Source: JAFDZW01 sp035632315 | Lineage (GTDB): Bacteria; Bacteroidota; Ignavibacteria; Palsa-1295 | Reading direction: 5' to 3' | Assembly: GCA_035632315.1 (NCBI GenBank) | Contig: DASQGZ010000058.1 | Coordinates: 1 to 20,558, forward strand | DNA: 20,558 bases | In this document: in pieces, positions 1 through 5,755 of the stretch | How the letters are laid out: each line of letters opens with the position of its first letter | How positions within the stretch are numbered: position 1 is the first letter of the stretch | Notes under the pieces: generated by a model | Told to the model about the DNA's origin: nothing | What the model saw: only the letters and a program-made list of their open reading frames with translations | The model's database searches: none | Made by a program: the position numbers and the translations under genes

Positions 1-548
1 CAGGCGTTTTGAAGTGGCTCTGCGGCGGACCCGGCGCTGCATTTATGTACGTTCGCCCGGATCTCCACGAACGTTTCCGTCCGGCGATCCGCGGCTGGCT
101 CGGCGACAAAGAGCCGTTCGATTTTATTATGCCGGATGTAAATTTCGCCGGCGGCATGCATCGTTTTCTTACGTCGAGCATTCAAGTGCCGTGCCTGTAT
201 ACAGCGATCCCCGCGCTCAAGATGCTCGGCGAGATCGGCGTTTCGAATATCCGAAGAAAATCGCTTGAAATGACCGAGCGTATTTTCGACAAGTGCGACG
301 AATACGGGTTCAAAGCAAATTCGCCGCGCGAATCGTATCGCCGCGGCGGCCACCTGACCGTTGATCCGAACGGTATCACGCAAGGAAAGCGCTCAACCAA
401 AGAGATCAACGACGAACTCATTCGCCGCCGATTCATCGTCGATTACCGCCCCCCGTTCGGCAGCCGAATCGCCCCGCATTTCTACAACACAATGGACGAG
501 ATCGATGCCGTAATGGAGGAGATGAAACGGATAAAAGAAGGATCGTAA
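1..548 (+). CDS. Kynureninase-like class V PLP enzyme, 5'-truncated
   Basis: C-terminal part of a fold-type I, aminotransferase class V PLP enzyme; the open frame runs off the left edge (first whole codon at base 3) and ends at TAA 546-548. The visible start GVLKWLCGGPG matches the kynureninase-type lysine region: the Lys at bases 12-14 is the expected PLP Schiff-base lysine, followed by the Gly-rich GGPG turn. Further on, RGWLG and the C-terminal R-R-G-H and RPPFGSRIAPHFYN segments fit the small domain, where an arginine holds the substrate carboxylate. Kynureninase cleaves kynurenine to anthranilate and alanine in tryptophan catabolism or NAD synthesis. Related class V lyases share this signature, so substrate is not certain without the missing N-terminal half. 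It is convergent with the PUR protein, with only 4 bp between the stops. Confidence 0.75.
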   Translation, partial: GVLKWLCGGPGAAFMYVRPDLHERFRPAIRGWLGDKEPFDFIMPDVNFAGGMHRFLTSSIQVPCLYTAIPALKMLGEIGVSNIRRKSLEMTERIFDKCDEYGFKANSPRESYRRGGHLTVDPNGITQGKRSTKEINDELIRRRFIVDYRPPFGSRIAPHFYNTMDEIDAVMEEMKRIKEGS

Positions 549-552
549 ACAG

Positions 553-807
553 CTATGCGGCCGTTTCCGTTTTGTGTTCTTTCAGAAATCCATAGACCTT
601 CTTGAAGCCTTCGGTGAATGCAACCATCTGGTCTTCGAAGACCAGAATACGGTTGTATTCGTTCTTATCGCCTGACTTTCGCATTTCATTGATCGTCAGA
701 TACATCGTGCCGGTTGCCGATTCTTTCACATCGAAGAAATACGTACGGCTGCCAGCCGTGACTTTTTCTTTGAAGAGTTCTTTACGCTGTATTGTTTGCT
801 GTTCCAT
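553..807 (-). CDS. PUR-domain (DUF3276) nucleic-acid-binding protein
   Basis: 84-residue protein of the DUF3276/PUR family, common in Bacteroidota. The family core is visible: a basic N-terminus (RKELFKEKVTAG), the signature strand SRTYFFDVKES, then YLTINEMRKSG, a charged stretch, and a C-terminal helix (FTEGFKKVYGFLKEH). The fold is the PUR repeat of eukaryotic Pur-alpha and Borrelia BpuR, which bind single-stranded DNA or RNA; a bacterial PUR repeat usually acts as a homodimer. The length is near the family's minimum. The ATG at 807 has no clear Shine-Dalgarno, only an A-rich leader, as usual in this phylum. It is cytoplasmic and probably monocistronic: divergent from the lipoprotein at 895 and tail-to-tail with the kynureninase-like gene. 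The targets cannot be read from sequence. Confidence 0.85.
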   Translation of the reverse strand: MEQQTIQRKELFKEKVTAGSRTYFFDVKESATGTMYLTINEMRKSGDKNEYNRILVFEDQMVAFTEGFKKVYGFLKEHKTETAA

Positions 808-894
808 TTTGTTCTTATTAGGTGCCTATTAACACGTATTTTAATATACACTATTTTTTGAATTTATCAAATGTCTTTTGCATTTGTATCAGTG

Positions 895-1635
895 ATGAAA
901 AAATATCCTTATCTCGCAAGCGTAGTTTTACTGGCATGCCTTGTTGCCTCGTGCGCAAAGTATATGGATAATAATCAGCCGGGGACGCTCGATTCGGCTG
1001 CACGCGCCGATAGCATTCACCATGCGATGATGGATATGCTCGCGCAAAAACTTCTGGGTGTATGGATTCGCCGAGTCACGACTGGGTCTGGCGAGCAGGG
1101 ATTTACGATGAACGCCGACGGCAGGCTGACACTCATAGGAAATTACACCCTTCACGGTGACCGTTGGCAGATTGCCGGAGACACATTGATACTTTTCGAG
1201 CACTCCGACCAGGATTCGCTTCCTCTGCCAAATTATTATCGGGTTGCAGAACTTACCGATAGCATTTTATCCGTAACTGCGTTCGGTTCGGCGGCTAATT
1301 CTCAAGAGATGTATCACAAGCGGTCGGTCGTCATCCCAAAAAAATATACCGAATTCTTTAAGCAGCATTTTGAAGGTCAGCTTTCCGCAGGGCAGTTAAT
1401 GTATCATTCGTTCGATGTGCAGACGATGTTCGACGGCGGCATTACGCTTACGAGCGATAGCGGCAGTGTAAAATTTTATTTGCTCAAGGACGATGTCAAT
1501 CTCACCCCCGACCCCGTACGAGAATGGAATGGGCGGTTTGTGCCCGGGAGCTATAAAATACGTGTGATGTATATCTATCAAAAGCCGCGCCAAGCCGAAC
1601 GAGCGCAATACAGCGTGATTGTCGAAGAAAAGTAA
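895..1635 (+). CDS. Lipoprotein with lipocalin-like N-domain
   Basis: 246-residue predicted lipoprotein. I chose the ATG at 895 (MKKYPYL...) rather than the in-frame ATG at 871, because it places a basic n-region directly before the hydrophobic core and the lipobox LVASC (Cys20). The mature part has two sections. Residues about 50-130 (LLGVWIRR..., FTMNADGRLTLIG..., WQIAGDTLILF) look like the lipocalin-like beta-barrel seen in many Bacteroidota lipoproteins, where the protein reports how a quantity departs from a default. Residues about 150-246 (GQLSAGQLMYHSFDV, GSVKFYLLKDD, FVPGSYKIRVMYI) resemble a PPC-type or other beta-sandwich; this is an inference from pattern only. Function unknown. 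It is convergent with the next gene, with 16 bp between stops. Confidence 0.75.
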   Translation: MKKYPYLASVVLLACLVASCAKYMDNNQPGTLDSAARADSIHHAMMDMLAQKLLGVWIRRVTTGSGEQGFTMNADGRLTLIGNYTLHGDRWQIAGDTLILFEHSDQDSLPLPNYYRVAELTDSILSVTAFGSAANSQEMYHKRSVVIPKKYTEFFKQHFEGQLSAGQLMYHSFDVQTMFDGGITLTSDSGSVKFYLLKDDVNLTPDPVREWNGRFVPGSYKIRVMYIYQKPRQAERAQYSVIVEEK

Positions 1636-1651
1636 CCGTTGCTTCCCGGAC

Positions 1652-2530
1652 TTATCTTGATTCTTGTAACAGCCTGACACACTCGGCAATATGAATGCGA
1701 GAGAGTTTGATATGCTCGGCTGCACCAAGCACGATATTCATTACATAGCTTGAAAGTCCGTCGAGCTCGCGGCGCGTCGCAAGCGGAGTTACAGTGGCAA
1801 GCCGTTTCGGCAGCATGAGGTCAAACTTTTTAATGACAGGAAGAAGCTCTTTGATCTCAGAATTGACTAATTCGGAAGAATGATCGATCCGTGTATGCTC
1901 GGCGCTGACGATCCCGAGATCGCGGTTACGGCGATGACGCCTGAGGCATTCGCTATTTGCTCCGCACGGCTCGTTTGTTTGTTCTGCACGGGCTTTTGCA
2001 TCGACGGCGTTGACATCGCCGACATATTTTGATTCAACGTCAGCAAGCAAAATGGTATATCGATTCGCGATCCCCTGTATCTCGTGAATAAGCGACCTGC
2101 ACGAATCGTAGGGACTCATCGGTTGGCCTGATTGTGGTGTATTGTGCCCCTTGGGGATATTCTTATCAGCGGGATTCACCACAGCATTCTTTGTTGATCT
2201 CGTGCTGACCGCTATGGCAGTTGTGCTTTGAACGGCGGCAGTTTCTTCGTTATTTTCATCGCCACTCCTTGCCGAAGCAGGTCCTTGCAATGCAGCGAAA
2301 TATTCTGTCAGTTGTTTTTCGAGCTTGTTAATATCGGACGAATTCTCGACAGCGGATGCCGATGCCGATACCAGTTCCCCATCGGCAGGCGACTTCGGAG
2401 CACCGGGCAGTTGCTGCAAATACGATGAAAATCCGTTTGACGGTTGTGCATAAATACGCGCGCTAAACATGAGTGCGAAGACTCCGGCACATACGAGCAG
2501 GGGAGACCGCCCGTAAATATAATTTTTCAT
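1652..2530 (-). CDS. Secreted protein of unknown function
   Basis: 292 residues from the ATG at 2530. A longer reading from 2623 is open, but 2530 is preferred: it begins a good signal peptide (MKNYIYGRSP, then a hydrophobic stretch ending ...RIYAQ), and a Bacteroidota -7 box lies between the two candidates at 2577-2570. The mature N-terminal half is Ser/Ala/Asn-rich and low-complexity, so probably disordered. The C-terminal half (from about PYDSCRSLIHEIQG) is predicted helical, with three cysteines (DSC, EPC, SEC) that could form disulfides in the periplasm and a charged RRHRRNRD patch. A further cysteine sits near the C-terminus (IAECVRLL). I recognise no family; a helical bundle or coiled-coil envelope protein is the most that can be said. 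It is divergent from the gene at 2684. Confidence 0.6.
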   Translation of the reverse strand: MKNYIYGRSPLLVCAGVFALMFSARIYAQPSNGFSSYLQQLPGAPKSPADGELVSASASAVENSSDINKLEKQLTEYFAALQGPASARSGDENNEETAAVQSTTAIAVSTRSTKNAVVNPADKNIPKGHNTPQSGQPMSPYDSCRSLIHEIQGIANRYTILLADVESKYVGDVNAVDAKARAEQTNEPCGANSECLRRHRRNRDLGIVSAEHTRIDHSSELVNSEIKELLPVIKKFDLMLPKRLATVTPLATRRELDGLSSYVMNIVLGAAEHIKLSRIHIAECVRLLQESR

Positions 2531-2569
2531 AGGCGTGAAGGTTTCGTTATTTCGGCAATACGTACTCCG

Positions 2570-2577
2570 CAAATATA
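2570..2577 (-). promoter_or_regulatory. Bacteroidota -7 promoter element TATATTTG
   Basis: Exact match on the minus strand to the TAnnTTTG element used by the Bacteroidota primary sigma factor, about 40 bp upstream of the ATG at 2530. It would give a leader of roughly 33 nt. No matching -33 TTTG was found at the usual 19-21 bp spacing, so this rests on one element plus its position. Confidence 0.45.
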
Positions 2578-2683
2578 CAACGAAAAGAGCAAAATTATCC
2601 CTTTCGGAGACATTATTCATCAAAAAAGCGGAATGTTTTGCGATTTTGCTTCATTTTTAGCTGGTAGAAAGGGGGGACGGGTT

Positions 2684-3199
2684 ATGGTCAAAACGTTCTT
2701 TACCACACTTGCGAGCGGAATGCTTGTTTTGTTTTTATTTGCTGACTCTAAAGCACAGGGTACTATTGATGACTACTTTAATGGAAACGCACTCAGAACT
2801 GAGAATCATAAATATTCACCTCTGTCTGATTCACTTCGCAGACAGATGAAGCAATTACGAAAGCAACTTGACTCGCTTTCACGAGAATTAGAAAGTATTG
2901 AATTACCGGATATTAATTCGTTCGACCTGAATTTCACGCCTCCCCATATTCACATCCCGAAGCTGCAAATAGAGCCGTCTCCATTTGAAATTGAACCTCC
3001 AGATCAATTCGATCTTCCGCCAGGTGCATTACCGCCGAATATGATAATTCATGGAAAGCGCGGCTCGGGACCTTCGACACAAGATAAAATGCCGACCTAT
3101 CCCGGACCGAAAACACGTAAATATAAAAATAGCGACCCATTGCCGGATTTTCCGAAATGGAAGATCGAGTTGTTAAAAGATATTTGTACGATCTTATAA
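2684..3199 (+). CDS. Small secreted coiled-coil protein, unknown function
   Basis: 171 residues from the ATG at 2684, preceded by a purine-rich tract (AGAAAGGGGGGA) that can serve as ribosome-binding site. The frame is open back to 2444, but the upstream part overlaps the divergent gene and has no signal peptide. From 2684 there is a clean signal peptide (MVKTFFTTLASGMLVLFLF...SKAQ). The mature protein has a short heptad-like coiled coil (DSLRRQMKQLRKQLDSLSRE, about residues 45-65), then a Pro/Ile-rich region with repeated IELP/IEPSPFEIEPP-like phrases, then a basic C-terminus (KTRKYKNSD). This suggests a periplasmic or surface linker or adaptor; no family recognised. Base composition is more AT-rich than the metabolic genes. 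The small membrane protein starting near 3214-3250 lies just downstream and may be cotranscribed. Confidence 0.6.
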   Translation: MVKTFFTTLASGMLVLFLFADSKAQGTIDDYFNGNALRTENHKYSPLSDSLRRQMKQLRKQLDSLSRELESIELPDINSFDLNFTPPHIHIPKLQIEPSPFEIEPPDQFDLPPGALPPNMIIHGKRGSGPSTQDKMPTYPGPKTRKYKNSDPLPDFPKWKIELLKDICTIL

Positions 3200-3249
3200 A
3201 CTAGAGAGAGGATATTACGTCAAAAACATCATTATGGATCGCGAACATA

Positions 3250-3783
3250 TTGTTCGTTATAGGGCTCGTTATTCAGCCGTTCAAAGGCCTACGGACAGAC
3301 CCCAGTTATGGGCATCTAGCGCTCAAATTTCATGGCTACTATCTGTTCTTCGATGCTCCGAAAGGTGACGGGCCGGACGAAGAAATTATTTTGATGGAAA
3401 TGGCATGTCTTGGATGTATCGTCACTTGGAGCGAAACGATCTCGAAAATCGGTTGGAACACGCGGACAAAAAAAATTCTTATTGCGACGCTTTCTGCGGT
3501 CGGGCTTTCGATCCTGTTCCCGCCGTTCGATGTACTGACTCCCGAGCATTGGTACTCGACCCGGTCGTTCGGAGGATATGGGTTTCTCCTCGGCGGCTAT
3601 AGTCATGCCGTATTTGGTGCTCGCTGGCTTGTCCCTGAAGTCTCAGCGATCTTTCTCATTTCTGCTGCGGTGATAAAATTCCAATTTAAACGAACACCAA
3701 ACGTGGCAGCAATTGTAAATAATACGATGATCCCTCAGCAGGAGAATGATACTCAAAATCTACCCCTTCAATTCGGAGTATAG
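3250..3783 (+). CDS. Small integral membrane protein, start uncertain
   Basis: 177 residues from a TTG at 3250. The frame has no ATG or GTG near its beginning. It is open upstream to a TAG at 3202, and the extra residues (ITSKTSLWIANIL...) complete a hydrophobic helix, so translation may begin further upstream at a non-canonical ATT (3214) or ACG (3217), just after a GAGAGAGGA purine run. Predicted membrane segments: the N-terminal ILFVIGLVIQPF helix, KILIATLSAVGLSILFPPF in the middle, and a C-terminal VPEVSAIFLISAAVIKF. The last 30 residues are polar. An internal MEMACLGCI patch has two cysteines. No known family recognised. It lies 50 bp after the secreted protein and is followed by a strong terminator, so the two probably form one transcript. 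Confidence 0.5.
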   Translation: MFVIGLVIQPFKGLRTDPSYGHLALKFHGYYLFFDAPKGDGPDEEIILMEMACLGCIVTWSETISKIGWNTRTKKILIATLSAVGLSILFPPFDVLTPEHWYSTRSFGGYGFLLGGYSHAVFGARWLVPEVSAIFLISAAVIKFQFKRTPNVAAIVNNTMIPQQENDTQNLPLQFGV

Positions 3784-3904
3784 ATCTTTATTTACTACGG
3801 CGACAGTTAATAACGATACTCTAAACCAAGGCTGATCGGATGAGGGGTTCCTGCTGTGAAATGCAGATCGCATTATATAGCAACTTGCCACATAATTACA
3901 GTGC

Positions 3905-3975
3905 CGCGTCAATAAAAAAGGTGGCTGCTCTCGCAGCCACTTTTTTTGGTTAGTGATATTGACGCGAGCGTCAAT
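3905..3975. repeat. Three-copy inverted repeat around the terminator
   Basis: CGCGTCAAT at 3905-3913 is the inverse of ATTGACGCG at 3958-3966 and so encloses the terminator hairpin. A further GCGTCAAT at 3968-3975 forms a perfect 8-bp hairpin with 3958-3965 across a 2-nt GA spacer. The middle copy can pair with either neighbour but not both. Confidence 0.7.
3921..3947 (+). terminator. Strong, bidirectional rho-independent terminator
   Basis: Perfect 8-bp stem GTGGCTGC / GCAGCCAC with a TCTC tetraloop, followed by seven T on the plus strand. It is preceded by a run of six A, so it also works as a terminator on the minus strand. It most likely ends the 2684-3783 transcript. Confidence 0.85.
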
Positions 3976-4188
3976 TTTGTTTTCAACTATCGTCATTGAC
4001 ATGATCAAGCTCATTCACGTATGAGCCCATGGCAGAGTCTAATTTTGGAGTATCACGTATTGTAAGTTTAACTTTGTTGGTGCCGCTATAAAGCATTTTG
4101 ACTGTAATACCCGTTGTACTGAAACAGGAGTTGGGATACGAGCTGCATCGGCACAACAGTAATTTACACTTACGGAACGTTCGGACGG

Positions 4189-4246
4189 GAATTCAGAGAA
4201 ATTCCCTCTCCAGACCTCTGAGAGAGAATTTGGCATCTGAGAATTC
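4189..4246. repeat. Nested imperfect palindrome
   Basis: Inner stem 4200-4210 (AATTCCCTCTC) pairs with 4220-4230 (GAGAGAGAATT) with one mismatch around a 9-nt loop. Outer arms GAATTCAGA (4189-4197) and TCTGAGAATTC (4236-4246) pair with a one-base bulge. No T-run follows, so it is not a simple terminator. Confidence 0.5.
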
Positions 4247-4428
4247 AGTATGTGCAATAAGTTATTCAAGTATCCCGCACGATTCGTTTTAGAGATACAA
4301 GAATGGATTTAAATTGGATTTAAAAAAATTAATTATAAAATAAGTAATTCATTTATAATGAGTTAGCTTATAATCTTGCAGTTAGATCGGAGCACAGTTT
4401 CAAACTGATAAAATAACAAGACCGACTT

Positions 4429-5049
4429 CTAACCGTTAGATTTGGACGGTTTCGACATGATCTGATACGGGATCGGTATCTTCAAGAGGATCTCACATCC
4501 GTTTTCACTATATAGTGGCAAGGGTTCTTCGCCGGGCCGTCCGGCAACAAAATCTCCGGCAGTCATCGTTTGATTATCAGCCCAAAAATCCCCGGATAAG
4601 ACAAGACACTCTTCAATCCCCACCCGCAGATGCGGTGGGAAGGTCGCGCCGGGTGCAAAGCGGGCTTTCATCATCGCACGACCGTCATCGTCAACATAGA
4701 TCAACTTCAGCTCGATCCCGGGGATCACTGTTTGCAGCCACTCGCTGTCGCTATCCTTGAGATGGAATTCATCAACCTGATATTGCTCACGATCGACAAT
4801 AACGCCGGATATTTTCTCGAGAATAATATTTTTTATCTGCTTTCTCGGAACCGGCTCGTCTTTGCCTAATTGTTCGAACAACCGGGAAAGAACAGCACCA
4901 CCCTGAGCGAGTTCTTGTGCAAGCGAAGAATTCTGTGCGACTTCGCGCTCAAAGGCAACCTCTTCATCAGGCGTCATTTCGCCGACAAGGTAGCGCTGAA
5001 CAAGCGCGTCGCTGGAATATAATTCGCTATATATATCTTCTTTTGACAT
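4429..5049 (-). CDS. ChrR-like cupin anti-sigma factor
   Basis: 206-residue protein just downstream of an ECF sigma gene. N-terminal residues about 1-80 (VQRYLVGEMTPDEEVAFEREV...) form the helical anti-sigma domain, but the HxxxCxxC zinc signature of ZAS anti-sigmas is absent. Residues about 100-195 form a cupin barrel (FAPGATFPPHLRVGIEECLVL, SGDFWADNQTMTAGDFVAG). In ChrR, which controls the singlet-oxygen response of RpoE, the cupin carries a metal on an H-x-H...E...H set. Here His140 and Glu146/147 are kept, Arg142 replaces the second His, and the last His after the RPGEEP turn is missing. The protein probably sequesters the sigma factor in the cytoplasm and releases it on an oxidative or other signal. 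The gap to the sigma gene is 67 bp, unusually long for this pairing, and holds a 12-bp palindrome. Confidence 0.8.
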   Translation of the reverse strand: MSKEDIYSELYSSDALVQRYLVGEMTPDEEVAFEREVAQNSSLAQELAQGGAVLSRLFEQLGKDEPVPRKQIKNIILEKISGVIVDREQYQVDEFHLKDSDSEWLQTVIPGIELKLIYVDDDGRAMMKARFAPGATFPPHLRVGIEECLVLSGDFWADNQTMTAGDFVAGRPGEEPLPLYSENGCEILLKIPIPYQIMSKPSKSNG

Positions 5050-5097
5050 CGTCAGGCTTCTTTCCGAGACGTTCTCACATATTTATACAAGAAATTT

Positions 5098-5109
5098 ATC
5101 CGATCGGAT
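5098..5109. repeat. 12-bp perfect palindrome between sigma and anti-sigma genes
   Basis: ATCCGATCGGAT is a perfect 12-bp palindrome in the 67-bp gap between the sigma stop (5117) and the anti-sigma start (5049). It could be an operator or RNA hairpin; length alone makes chance unlikely but not excluded. Confidence 0.35.
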
Positions 5110-5116
5110 GTAAATG

Positions 5117-5692
5117 TTACGTTTTATTTTCATTCAAGAATTCGAGCGACTCCCTAAGTGCAAGTAATCCGTTGCGAATGCGGGTCTTTACCGTACCAAG
5201 CGGCAAGTTCGTTTTTTCTGAGATCTCGGAATGTGAATACCCCTGGAAAAATGCCATGTCAAGAAGTTGTGCCTGATCTTTTGGCAGTTTATTCATCGCT
5301 CGAACGGTATAAGCACTTTCTTCGGCATTTGAAGTTTCGGCGAAGAGGTCGGCGGCCACAAGCTCTGCAGCTGCAGGGGAATCTGTATCCGGGATCGGTA
5401 TTTCCGTCTGTTTCATCTTCGCGCGTTTCGAGCGGATCAGATTGATCGCGCGGTTATGGGCTATACGCACCAACCAGAATTTCGGAGCGCCGAGATCTGG
5501 CTTATATGTGCCTGCTTTGAGCCATACTTGGACGAATACTTCTTGTAAGACATCTTCGGCGTCATCGGTGCTCCGGAGCATCCGAAGCAGCGCTCCATAG
5601 ATCAGCCGCGAGTAGCGGTCGTACAGCTCCGCCACTGCTGCAGAGTCTTTTTCGGCTATAGCCGAGAGTATTTCTTCGTCGCTCTTACGCAT
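5117..5692 (-). CDS. ECF-type RNA polymerase sigma factor
   Basis: 191-residue extracytoplasmic-function sigma factor. Region 2 spans about residues 20-90: AELYDRYSRLIYGALLRML, the core-binding DAEDVLQEVFVQVW and the -10-reading segment PKFWLVRIAHNRAINLIRSKR. A linker rich in acidic and Ala residues follows. Region 4 spans about 130-185: MNKLPKDQAQLLDMAFFQG, then the helix-turn-helix YSHSEISEKTNLPLGTVKTR, which reads the -35 element. There is no region 1 or 3 and no C-terminal extension. Pairing with a cupin anti-sigma resembles the RpoE-ChrR and SigK-type modules that respond to singlet oxygen or other oxidants. The gene is divergent from the Fe-S oxidoreductase with a 63-bp gap holding a -7 element on each strand. 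Confidence 0.93.
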   Translation of the reverse strand: MRKSDEEILSAIAEKDSAAVAELYDRYSRLIYGALLRMLRSTDDAEDVLQEVFVQVWLKAGTYKPDLGAPKFWLVRIAHNRAINLIRSKRAKMKQTEIPIPDTDSPAAAELVAADLFAETSNAEESAYTVRAMNKLPKDQAQLLDMAFFQGYSHSEISEKTNLPLGTVKTRIRNGLLALRESLEFLNENKT

Positions 5693-5700
5693 TCGTCCTG

Positions 5701-5728
5701 CAAAGATACGAAAATCGGCGTATTTTTG
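5701..5728. promoter_or_regulatory. Divergent pair of -7 promoter elements
   Basis: TATCTTTG on the minus strand (5708-5701) faces the sigma gene, and TATTTTTG on the plus strand (5721-5728) faces the Fe-S oxidoreductase. Both match TAnnTTTG exactly. Neither has a good -33 TTTG at 19-21 bp. The minus element would start transcription only a few bases before the sigma ATG at 5692. Confidence 0.45.
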
Positions 5729-5755
5729 CTTTTCAGAATCATTTATATTAATTGA

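Larger units (their letters stand above)
3784..4428. other. Gene-free stretch with structured and AT-rich DNA
   Basis: No credible coding frame is present: the open frames here are short, cross the terminator hairpin and match nothing I recognise. The stretch holds the terminator and competing repeats at 3905-3975, a nested inverted repeat at 4189-4246, a short tandem pair of TGGATTTAAA (4304-4313 and 4315-4324), and a very AT-rich segment from about 4300 to 4380 just beyond the anti-sigma gene's 3' end. Confidence 0.6.

Noticed and set aside
3760..4014. 84-residue open frame on the minus strand
   Set aside because: Runs straight through the terminator hairpin and poly-A/poly-T tracts.
4039..4292. 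Short open frames on both strands in the gene-free stretch
   Set aside because: They overlap the nested palindrome, give compositionally random products and match no family; a decayed gene remnant cannot be excluded but cannot be supported.
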